Below are positions 19,441-28,700 of a DNA stretch of 64,000 nt, piece after piece. The DNA comes from Yarrowia lipolytica (Eukaryota; Ascomycota; Dipodascomycetes; Dipodascales). Numbering within the stretch: position 1 is the stretch's first letter; every line of letters begins with the position of its first letter. The notes below the pieces were generated by a model that did not search any database, had not been told where the DNA came from, and saw nothing but the letters and a program-made list of their open reading frames with translations. Both the position numbers and the translations under genes were made by a program. The stretch spans positions 868,001 to 932,000 of the forward strand of contig NC_090774.1 of the NCBI RefSeq assembly GCF_001761485.1, read 5' to 3'.

Positions 19441-21807
19441 CTACTGTGTCACCCTCTGGGGCATCCCCAGCCCATGGTTCTCCTTGTTTCCTCCTCTCAC
19501 AGGGCTCTTCAACTCATGGTTGGAAACGCACTTTCTCAATGAGCCCCGAATACCAAACTTGCCACTCGTCGGAGTCACTACTCGGTTTGCACGACTGTCT
19601 CCGTCAGCAAGAATACTCACATTCGAGTGATTGACAGCATCGGAAAAATCCAAGGGTGGAGGAGCAGAGTCAGGGCTGTCCATGGGATGATCAATGGGTG
19701 ATTCCACTGCTGCTGCAGGACCAGGCAGCCTTGAGGGGGTACTCAAGACATTGGAAGTTCGTCGAGGAGTCGAAAGGGCGGGGGAAGGTGCCCATCTCAC
19801 CCTCTTGGAGGGTTTGTCTTTGGGAGGGGGTTGAACAGGAGATCGAACAACTACCGATCTCTTGTATGCCGAAGGAAGCGAAAAGTTTGGGGTCGAAGGA
19901 GTCGGGATCGGGGCTGTGGATACGCTTTTAAAAACGTTTTCACATCCAACCAAAGCTTCAGACAGCAGCCGCACGTGCTCCTGGTCCTCAATGCGCTGAA
20001 TCATGTGTAGACAAGCGTTCATGAACTGCGAGACAATGGGTCCAAAAAACGTGTCTGTTAGAGACACGGACGAAACACACTCATGGAACTCCCGCTCGTA
20101 GTGGTCACGTGTCTGTTCAGCCCATATCAGGAATAGCTCCTCATCTGCCTCACACCATCCTTCTAGTTCCTTCAGACGCCGCAAACATTGGTCAACGGTG
20201 TTTTGAGCGGCCATATCCCGTGTGCACGAATCCAAAAAGGCGTTGATGGCCTCAATATCGCTGCATAATCGTTTCAGACGATCCTGAGCGTCGTCCACAA
20301 AGTACAAAAGCTCGGGATACGCAGAAGTGAGCGCTCCAAAGTCTGGGCCACTCAACAACTGCATCCACGACGTCAACTGGGACTGCTGAAGGGTCAACAG
20401 CTTGATACGATGCAATCCCATGACCCGCTGTTCAGTTTCCGATGTGGTTCGCGAGTACGTGGTCTCTAGAGACGTTATAGCCTCCTTGATGGCGTCTCTT
20501 CTTGTCTGTTCAGCTGCAACATACTTGGCAACAGCCTGCTCGATAGCCTCAGCCTCTCGCTTTCGAAGCGTCTCAATCTCCGTTCGCTGTTCGGTGATCA
20601 TCTTCAGATACGAGCCCACGTGTCTGTCGAGCGAGTGCTGGTTTCGAACCACCTTTGTCTTGATCATTTTCGCTCTGTCAGCGTATTTGAGCGTGTTGAG
20701 GGTCTCGTCATAATGCTGAGAAGAAGGAGAAATGCATACTATCATCACCGTCTTGCAGTTGCCACCCAGCGAGAACTTGAGCAGTCGCGTGAGTTTGGAG
20801 TTTCTGTAAGGCACATGCAATTTTCGTTTGGGGTCACACAGAGCGTTGATGCAGTTGCCCAGTGCCAAAAGAGACTTGTTGATGTTTGCACCCTCCAGCA
20901 ATCGCTCTCCTCTGTTCTTTGTGGCAGATGCACGCTCACTACCGGCCAGGTCGATGATGGAAAGAGTAGCAAAAGTGTGTGACTCGGAAAGCTCAGCTGT
21001 TCGGTTCTTTTGAATGACGTTGATCTGCAACACGGCATGTGATCGCGACGACGTGGCGTTGGCCTCAGTGGGGCTCTGTGTTCGGTTGGTGTTGCCTTGC
21101 AAAATCATCTCCATGACTTCCTCCACAGACTCGGGTTTGTGCGACGACAAGTTTGACACCGAGATTTTCTTGTCGGCGTCCTCCCGCAGAGTCAGCACCT
21201 TGTCGCTGGGCTCCAGAAGATCCTTAATGGTTTCGTTGTAAATCTCCAGGTAGCTGAGTGACACATCAATCACCTTTTCGTCTCGCAGAGCCTCAATTCT
21301 GTCGAACAGCTCCTTCATGGTCAGAAACACCACTCCTGGCGCCTCGGGACGTCCACTAATCGTGTGTGTCTTTCCACATCCCGTAGCTCCATATGCAAAT
21401 ACCGTGGCATTGTATCCATCGAAAATGTTGGACAGCAACGGCCGAGTAGTCTGGTTGTAGACCTGTTCCTGGGACGCATCTTCGTCAAACAGCTGGTCAA
21501 ACACAAACCGGTGTTCTCTGATCCGATGTGTGTTGCCCGGAAACGCAGCCTTGTGCATCCCTGCCACAGGAGACGATTCTGGCGGGTCGAAAATGAGCAT
21601 CTTGTCGTCCACCACGTTGATGATCTTGCGGATGCTTTTGCCGCCCTTGCGAGAAGTGAACGGGTTGACCGTAGCCGTGTTGGTCGACGAGGAAGCTAAA
21701 GAACCATCGCCCAGAAAAAGCTGCTGCTTGGGATTGTGCTGGAGATATGTCTGTTCCGTTTGCGTGAACGGCCGTACTCTGACGGCCACTGAAATAGAAG
21801 ACTCCAT
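19441..21807 (-). CDS. KIP3: kinesin-8 motor protein (Kip3-like)
   Basis: 788 residues from the ATG at 21807 (MESSISVAVRVRPF). The frame is open to 22059, but the extra 84 codons read as leader. The motor domain fills about residues 1-400: P-loop GATGCGKT (140-147, the kinesin-8 form), switch I NATSSRSH (250-257), switch II DLAGSE (286-291), and the neck-proximal NTLKYADRAKMIKTKV. A coiled coil follows (about 410-470), then a Ser/Pro-rich tail with several SP/TP sites (PSTPNFSLPS, LSTPRRTSNVLSTPSR) that look like Cdk targets. Kinesin-8 motors walk to microtubule plus ends and shorten them, controlling spindle length and nuclear position. The start is divergent to the SidJ-like gene 1.7 kb away. 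Confidence 0.92.
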   Translation of the reverse strand: MESSISVAVRVRPFTQTEQTYLQHNPKQQLFLGDGSLASSSTNTATVNPFTSRKGGKSIRKIINVVDDKMLIFDPPESSPVAGMHKAAFPGNTHRIREHRFVFDQLFDEDASQEQVYNQTTRPLLSNIFDGYNATVFAYGATGCGKTHTISGRPEAPGVVFLTMKELFDRIEALRDEKVIDVSLSYLEIYNETIKDLLEPSDKVLTLREDADKKISVSNLSSHKPESVEEVMEMILQGNTNRTQSPTEANATSSRSHAVLQINVIQKNRTAELSESHTFATLSIIDLAGSERASATKNRGERLLEGANINKSLLALGNCINALCDPKRKLHVPYRNSKLTRLLKFSLGGNCKTVMIVCISPSSQHYDETLNTLKYADRAKMIKTKVVRNQHSLDRHVGSYLKMITEQRTEIETLRKREAEAIEQAVAKYVAAEQTRRDAIKEAITSLETTYSRTTSETEQRVMGLHRIKLLTLQQSQLTSWMQLLSGPDFGALTSAYPELLYFVDDAQDRLKRLCSDIEAINAFLDSCTRDMAAQNTVDQCLRRLKELEGWCEADEELFLIWAEQTRDHYEREFHECVSSVSLTDTFFGPIVSQFMNACLHMIQRIEDQEHVRLLSEALVGCENVFKSVSTAPIPTPSTPNFSLPSAYKRSVVVRSPVQPPPKDKPSKRVRWAPSPALSTPRRTSNVLSTPSRLPGPAAAVESPIDHPMDSPDSAPPPLDFSDAVNHSNVSILADGDSRANRVVTPTSGKFGIRGSLRKCVSNHELKSPVRGGNKENHGLGMPQRVTQ

Positions 21808-23524
21808 GTTGTGTGTGAGTACAAGTAGTGGGTCTGTTGAGTTGCGTTTGTCGATGTCTTGTTTTTGTGTAACTTCTTTCTGTCTCTTGAGTGTGTTCGT
21901 TTCTGTCCGTGGCTGGTATTTTCTTGTCGTTTCCCGCTGTCTGCTTCCTCTCTTCAAGCTGTCGTTAGTGATATCCCTTTGGTGTGAGTTGAAACAAGAA
22001 TATATCCACACACATGATACATGTCGGTCTGCAACTCTATTCCAGCCTAAACATAACATTGAGGATGGAGAAATGGGTAGATATTAATGAAAAGAATATG
22101 ACACTAATTCCATGGACGAGCTGTCTCTTTTGGTGAAGTTTCCAGAAAATTCCATCCATTATTCACTCCTCTGTGTGGATTCTAAAACATTTGCAAAACC
22201 CATGCACCTCCCCAACACTATCATAACAAGTGCCAGAGACTCGTGTGAAACGCGCAAATTTTGTCCTATCGAAAGAATAAATACACAGGAAACTTCAGAA
22301 TCCGCTCTGCTTTCCCCTTCCAGTGTCTTTACTGCCGAGATTTCCCCTTGAAACCGATATTATCACCTCATCCAGGCACACATGCAGCTTAATGCTACAT
22401 TTAAACAGACAGTCCCCGGAACTACAAGTAGCCGTTTCCGCGGACTCTGCATCACGTGACCTTCTCAAATACTCTCCTGGCTCTCTTTCTCTTCAACCCT
22501 ACCATCCGAAACACACTGTTTGCTTCACAATGGGGCTAACTCTGATGTTTACTATTGTTCTGCATGTTTGTTGACGTTTGCTGCATGCCGTTGTCATGGT
22601 TACTGTGCGGCTGAAAAAAAAAAAAGTGTGTGTGACTCTGGGTTCGATTCGGACTCGGGTGGATTTTGTAGAGGGAACCAGCAAATGTTTAGGGATTTGA
22701 TGGAAGTTTTTCTTCGTATACTGACACAAATGAATCTATCTCGACCTGCTAGGATATATCATCACACTTTGAGGCAGTCTACAAGCTGTGCGAGAGTCAA
22801 CCGAAGTCCCGGGTACTCGTAAACAATTTCAACAATATCAGTACAAGGTGCATGCAGTGTACTTATAGTAATGCAGTGTACTTATAGTAATCACTCGTAA
22901 AATCTGTGGAATGACTGTTTTCTCCAAGTACTTGTACTTGTACTTATAGTTGTACTCTCTTGCCACATGTGCTCCCTTTCGATGGAGTTCTTCTGAAATT
23001 CAGGTTTAATATGTCTCGTTCAATTAACCCGTCCAAGTACTTGTATAACTTGTACTTGTACAAGAACATTACCTAATGCGAAGCTGACGCATTACATAAT
23101 CACACAACGGAATGCTCATCTAAATGACACAAAACACATACTAATCAATATCCATTGACCCATAGAAGACACAAAACACTGTCACATCTCATTGTTATCT
23201 TCTCCATCCACAACACCCTCCCTCATCCCGTATCTTCCTCACGCAGTAGGGACAGTACATACGTATCTATAGTATACTCCTCCCCACAGCGGTATCTGGA
23301 ACCCTAGTGGATGTTAACTTTACGTGAGCTCATCGGATACAGCAGGCGAGTGTCTCAATTGGGCTGCACAAGAGTCGTATTGCTCTGATATTTCGACAGC
23401 AACTTTTTGGTCACGTGAGCTCGTTTCCGTGAAAATTTCGGCCCAAAATATCCGTTTCTTCTCCTCCCCAACATGCACATTTAACCTCCCCTCTCTCTCT
23501 CACAGCAAGGTTAACTCTCCCACC
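21808..23524. other. divergent promoter region of kinesin-8 and SidJ-like genes
   Basis: No gene seen over 1.7 kb. Repeated (GTACTT)n-type words lie at 22926-22952 and 23036-23065, a 19-bp perfect tandem duplication at 22852-22889, one CTACAAGTAG at 22422-22431, and CACGTGA words at about 22453 and 23412. A pyrimidine-rich tract sits just ahead of the SidJ-like ATG (about 23485-23515). Confidence 0.5.
22852..22889. repeat. 19-bp perfect tandem duplication
   Basis: The unit ATGCAGTGTACTTATAGTA is present twice without mismatch (22852-22870, 22871-22889), which implies a recent duplication. Confidence 0.9.
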
Positions 23525-24523
23525 ATGAACCGACTTAAGACCGCCTCAGTGCGACTTCGCCAGATTCACTACCAGTTTGGCAAATTCGGATATCAGGGCG
23601 ACAACATGAACTCCAAGTACGCCGGCAAAGCCTACACGGAAACCACCGTGCACAAGTATCACCGAAACCTCATTGGAATCGAGCATCCCACTCGGTATGG
23701 AGCTCCTCACACAAACACCGTGGTCTTCATTGGGGGTCTGGGAGACGGAATCACCACAGTTCCGTACGTCAAGCCTCTGGCAGATGCTCTTGATAAGGCC
23801 GGATGGGGCGTTGTGGAGCTCTTGACCACTTCTTCCTTTGGAGGATGGGGTACGGGGTCTCTGGAACGAGACGCCGAAGAGGTAGAGAAAGCCGTGGAGT
23901 ATCTCACCACCAAGCTGGAGGCTGGCGGGTTGCCTAACAAGCAGAAGGTTGTGCTGTTGGGCCACTCAACAGGCTGCCAGGACATTATGTACTACCTGAC
24001 CAGAGGTAAGGAGCGAGCCAAGATCGACGGAGCCATTCTGCAGGCTGGAGTATCCGATCGAGACGCCACCGTGCTCAACATTGGCGAGAAAAAGTGGAAG
24101 GAGACCGTCGCGGCGGCCCAGAAGCTTGTGGACGAAGGAAAGGGCGATACCGTGCTGTCTGGCGAGTTTGCCGAGATCATGCACAACACCCCCATTTCAG
24201 CATCGCGATTTGTGGCTCTCAACGCTCCTCGAGGCGACGACGACTTCTTTTCCATTGATCTGCCCGATTCAGACCTCGAAAAGTCTTTTGGACAGATCAA
24301 GGTGCCCCTGCTGTTCCTCATGAGCGGAAGCGACGCATTTGTGGACCCCAAGCAGGACAAGCAGAAGATTGTTGACCGATACGAGAGCTTTGTCAAGGGC
24401 GGAAACTGGTCCGAGCTGTCTGGTGTCATTGACGGAGCTTCTCATAATGTTGGACGGGATAGCAAGGAGGGAGCTGTTGATGCTGTAGTGGAAAAGATTG
24501 AGAGTTTCGTGAAATCAATCTAG
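23525..24523 (+). CDS. alpha/beta hydrolase of the DUF1749/SidJ family
   Basis: 332 residues from the ATG at 23525, which sits in a CACCATGAACC context; an in-frame extension to 23324 has no support. The fold is that of a serine hydrolase: strand and oxyanion region VVFIGGLGDGITTVPY (66-81), nucleophile elbow GHSTG with Ser148, acid Asp270 in SGSDAFVD and His307 in DGASHNVG. The family is best known from SidJ, which hydrolyses fusarinine-type siderophores in Aspergillus, and from yeast and fission-yeast homologues of unknown substrate. I see no secretion signal, so a cytosolic esterase is expected. Siderophore hydrolysis is plausible only if this yeast imports such siderophores. It converges with the arginase gene, stop codons 225 bases apart. 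Confidence 0.88.
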   Translation: MNRLKTASVRLRQIHYQFGKFGYQGDNMNSKYAGKAYTETTVHKYHRNLIGIEHPTRYGAPHTNTVVFIGGLGDGITTVPYVKPLADALDKAGWGVVELLTTSSFGGWGTGSLERDAEEVEKAVEYLTTKLEAGGLPNKQKVVLLGHSTGCQDIMYYLTRGKERAKIDGAILQAGVSDRDATVLNIGEKKWKETVAAAQKLVDEGKGDTVLSGEFAEIMHNTPISASRFVALNAPRGDDDFFSIDLPDSDLEKSFGQIKVPLLFLMSGSDAFVDPKQDKQKIVDRYESFVKGGNWSELSGVIDGASHNVGRDSKEGAVDAVVEKIESFVKSI

Positions 24524-24748
24524 GGATCTCCAGGCCGTACTGACCCTACACAGACATCTGTATGTACTAGTATTTCCCTCACCTATAGCGAGCTGTCTTT
24601 CTAACATCATCTAACGTCATCACAATACATTCTACAGTATCTCAAATACCGTCCAAAATAAGAAAATCAAATCTATATATATTACAGCTAAATACTCCCC
24701 ATCCGTATCCAGTGAGTCTATGTCTTCTGCCCTTCATTCTAACCCGTC

Positions 24749-25681
24749 TTACAGAAGAGTATCTCCGCAAGCACTCTTGGCGAGGGAAATGCCAGCGCTG
24801 ATGGTGTCGTCAATATCCTTCTGAGAAGCACCAAGAGCGGGGTTGCACTCGACGAGGTCCATGGCGACGAGCTTTCCGGTGGCAGCAAGCTCCTCGCAGA
24901 TGTAGCAGGCCTCTCGCCAGGTGAGACCTCCTCGAACAGGAGTTCCAGTGGAGGGAGCAAAGAAGGGGTCCATGGCGTCAACGTCGAAGGAGAGGTGAAT
25001 GGGTTTGCTGAGATCGGGGTTGACCTTCTGCAGAGCCATCTCGACCACCTTTCCAATGCCGTACTTGTCCACATGGTGCATGGAGTAGGCGGTGATGCCA
25101 TGTTCCTTGATCATCTTCTTCTCAAAGTCGTCCACGTCTCGCAGCGCAATGTAGGCGAGGTTCTTGAAGTCGAGACACTCGGGGACCCATCCGAAGGGAT
25201 CGTCCTTCTCGGGCTTGGCGAGCCCGGTGACCCACGACAGAGGACAGCCGTGCAGGTTGCCAGAGTCGGTAGCGGCGGGAGTGTTAAGATCGCAATGAGC
25301 ATCGACCCAGATGAGGCAGGCGTCGGGGTACTTCTCTCGCACACCGGCAACAGTGCCAACAGCGATGGAGTGGTCACCCCCGATGGTGAGCACAAACCGT
25401 CCAGAGACAGCAGCCTCAGAAACAGCCTTGTAGACCCGTCGAGAGGCCTCAGCGACGTAACGGGGTCGCTTCATCTTGCCAATGTCCTCGTCAGACTCGG
25501 GCACGGGGAACTCAAGGTGTCCGTCGAATTTGGTGTCCCAGTCGAGGCTCTGGAGGTGCTTCTCGAGACCTCCTCCGAGCAGGTACTCGGGGCCCTTGTC
25601 GACACCGCCCTTGGGCTGGCCTCCGGAGAAGGGGGCAGAGACAATGCTGAGCTTTCGTTCGGGGAAGTATTCAAAGTTCAT
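24749..25681 (-). CDS. CAR1: arginase
   Basis: 310 residues from the ATG at 25681 (MNFEYFPERKLSIVSAPFSGG); the open frame to 25816 translates a His-rich repeat in the leader and is not protein. All manganese motifs are present: GGDHS (101-105), DAHCD (127-131; most arginases have DAHAD), SGNLHG substrate loop (140-145) and SFDVDAMDP (231-239). The enzyme splits arginine to ornithine and urea, opening arginine use as a nitrogen source. It should be cytosolic. A good TATA box lies at 25871-25883 and the leader carries a GTG/GGT-rich microsatellite, so the 5' UTR is about 150 bases. Confidence 0.95.
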   Translation of the reverse strand: MNFEYFPERKLSIVSAPFSGGQPKGGVDKGPEYLLGGGLEKHLQSLDWDTKFDGHLEFPVPESDEDIGKMKRPRYVAEASRRVYKAVSEAAVSGRFVLTIGGDHSIAVGTVAGVREKYPDACLIWVDAHCDLNTPAATDSGNLHGCPLSWVTGLAKPEKDDPFGWVPECLDFKNLAYIALRDVDDFEKKMIKEHGITAYSMHHVDKYGIGKVVEMALQKVNPDLSKPIHLSFDVDAMDPFFAPSTGTPVRGGLTWREACYICEELAATGKLVAMDLVECNPALGASQKDIDDTISAGISLAKSACGDTLL

Positions 25682-25747
25682 TGTGTTGTGTTGTGTGGTG
25701 GTGGTGTGGTGGTGGTGATGGTGGCTGTGGTGGTGATGGTGGTGGAG
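25682..25747. repeat. GTG-type microsatellite in arginase leader
   Basis: Immediately before the start codon the + strand is almost only G and T (ttgtgttgtg, then ggtggtggtg steps). On the mRNA strand it is a CAC/CAA-rich leader. Confidence 0.75.
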
Positions 25748-28700
25748 ATCAAGGTGGATCAACGCGGAATCAGAATCAGATCTTTTGTATGAACTTACAC
25801 AAAGCGTAGGTGTCAAGTCCGGGCGTGGTAGAGATGGTGGAGAAGAAGAAACACGGTGGCCAAAATCCGGCCCTTATATAAAGAAAAAAATCGCCGTTAC
25901 ACCCCTAAGTGCAGGAACAGGCGATGAGGTGTGCATGAGTAGACGGCGCTGCCAAAAGCACTAGAAAAGAGCCGGTTGGGGGGTCTCACCGGACGAGGAG
26001 AGAGCGGGTCACGAGACCAAAGAAAACCGCACGTGGTTCGACACGAAAAACTCCCTTTTATACGTCCGCAACGCCGCCAGAGTCTCGCACTCCCTCCTCC
26101 AACCAAAATCCCACGATAACACACTCGAACCAAATTGAGTTTTATGAAAACCGTAATGCAACATTTTAGACGCACTACAACACGATCCATGACCCTAAGT
26201 ACAGGTGTGAGCGAGTGAGGCATTTGAGGGGGTCATGAGGGGTTGCCGTGCAAGTGGAGAAGGGAGGAGAGGGCTAGGGCAGATGGTGGAAGTGGCAATG
26301 ATGATTATGGGTGGGTAAGGGTTATTGATCCCTGGTGCCTGTTTGAACAGTGCGCATCACCCAAGGTGCCATGTGCTCCTGTCAAAAAGGGTCTAACAGC
26401 TTCCACTGGACTCTAATAATAGCCGTTGCTTTTTGATGTTTCTGATAGCAAATGTTTGAAGAGAACTTTATCAGGAGACGTGAGTTCGATTCACCATGGA
26501 GGTGGATTTGATAGGTATATTTGCTATTCGCCAGAGATAGCTTGTGACTTTGAGATAGGGCAAGAGATGGATTTTTGTAGAGGAGTGATAAGATAAAAAC
26601 TGGAATTCTCTGTAAACCTGTCAGTTCAAGAAGGATACAATCGCCCCGGGGCGCGTTGGTGCGCGTAAGAGAAGGAATGTGTGATTTGAGTATCTCCTGT
26701 CATGGTGAAATTTAAAAATATTTATAGGAAAATATCATAAAAGAAATTAAATATATGTCGATATGGGGAAGATATAAGAAGATAATTGTGAGGTGAATAT
26801 CTGGGAATTATATAGATTAAGATAATTTTGATTAAAAAAAAGTCCAATGAGCTATCACTTCCATAGGCCCCAATGACTCTACTTGTCTGATCCGACTCTG
26901 ACTTACATTGCCTTGATTATGAAACTCGGCCTTGACGACTCCAGTTGGCATATATATAATGAATTATATATAGCTGTTGGAGCTGACTATTCTAACGAAA
27001 GAGTTCTACTCACATTCATTCTTCTCATAATCTCTCTTAGTTGGCTCAGCTTGTGTACCATGGGGGAGGAGGGATGAGGGATGAGGTCTACACGAAGTAA
27101 GGCTAGAAGTAGTTCAGATACAAAGCATAGCTCTACTTTGGCGTAATGATTCACTCAATTATCATTTGAGATCGCACTACTACTCGATGAGCGTCTGGAA
27201 CAAAAGTCGTGCGATCATAGACATTCATAGCATGGGTTTTATTACGAATAGCTCCCCCAGATGCGTTGGCACAGTCTTAGGGTACTGTACTCCGTGGGGT
27301 CATTAATTTGGAACGCGGTTGTATTTCATTAGGTGTTCCTCACTTAACAGCTTTGTTTGTACAATGTCTTCCTTCGTTGTTTCCCCAGATGCGTAAGAAT
27401 GTTCCGTTTTCACTCATATACAAGAAGTGATTACTCAACTGTGAATACTTCGGACGATTATTCAGGATAAATGAACTCTCAGACTGAGTCGCTAGCTTCT
27501 AGTGGTTCTATATGTTTAGCAAATGACCTCTCTCCAAGATCTCTGGAATACAACATGCTTTTCACAAAGACAGAGAAACACTTGACTCAATTAGTTCTAA
27601 ATAGACACAAGAGCTGCCAGTTTTGCCAATATCAGATCTTTGTCAGTCTAGAATGTTGTAGCTTCCTGTCCGTGCTACTTTGTAATTATTGGTTTGGAGA
27701 GGTGCTAACAGTAGTCAATCAGTAGCATGCAGCAATGACGACAACCATTTACGACGGATACTAATGATAGCCCACTTTTCAATGAGTACATCATGAAAGA
27801 TGGCTTGAAAAGTGACATATGACAACAATTGTTATGTACACTGTAGGTACTGTACTGTATGCAGTAAGACATGTGCTAGAAGTCATCAATTGACATAATT
27901 ATCTTGGTGCAGAGGGTCTGACATATACAAGCCTCTCTGCTGTTTAAATCACGACTATATTGGTCCTATAACCACACCAGGAGTTCACTAAAACCACACC
28001 AAATGCCCTTCAAACATTTAAAACACGTTCTTCCCCAATTGAACTCCGTCTGGACTCTTTCAAGTCAATGATGTGTGACAAAGGTTGCACCTCGCTGTAC
28101 ATACTGTATCTGTATAGTACATACAGTACAATGCCAATTCACAGAAGCTGACGTCGAACATCTGACTTAGCGGCTAATAAATTGGCTGATACAGCCGTAT
28201 GGAATTATTTGTTTCATTGCAAGTGCATGTGTCGCGGTACTGTACCTGGCATGACAGGAGTGTGTCTGTCCGACTACTTGTAGTGTGATAGTGCCATACA
28301 GTTCTACCGTCTCTAGAGCACATGAGTTCACGGACTATTGATGAATGAAACGTCGGTTTGCTGGTTGGTAGATAGAGCCCTTGATTTCACGTGTCTACAG
28401 TGTCCATTACCGCGTTTACGTCTCTACTCGTAAGTACTGGAACTACGAACTCACCTCAGACACCGCATATGCTGCGAGACAGATGGATAAAATCTGTGAC
28501 GTGAGAGGTGGGAGGTAGACTTGGTATTTATTTATTTTCATTAGCTATGTGCAGTGGGTTCTACAAGGGCGCTACAAGTAGTTGTAGGGTATGCAAGGAG
28601 GGTATATATGCGCCGAATAGAAGTATCGGACCCGGAGAGAACGACAAGGAAAAGATAAAGGGTACCTATAGTTCCCCATGTTGATACACCGGCTCACAGT

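Noticed and set aside
21808-22059. 84-codon N-terminal extension of the kinesin gene
   Set aside because: Translates a Thr/Arg-rich leader; the motor domain begins exactly at the later ATG (21807).
22630-22680. B-box-like GGGTTCGATTCGG near 22642
   Set aside because: No cloverleaf upstream; single motif only.
25682-25816. His-rich N-terminal extension of arginase
   Set aside because: It is translation of the GTG-type microsatellite in the leader; arginase proteins start at the later ATG.
26461-26520. tRNA-like T arm (GTGAGTTCGATTCACC) near 26480
   Set aside because: No A box, anticodon arm or acceptor stem can be built around it.
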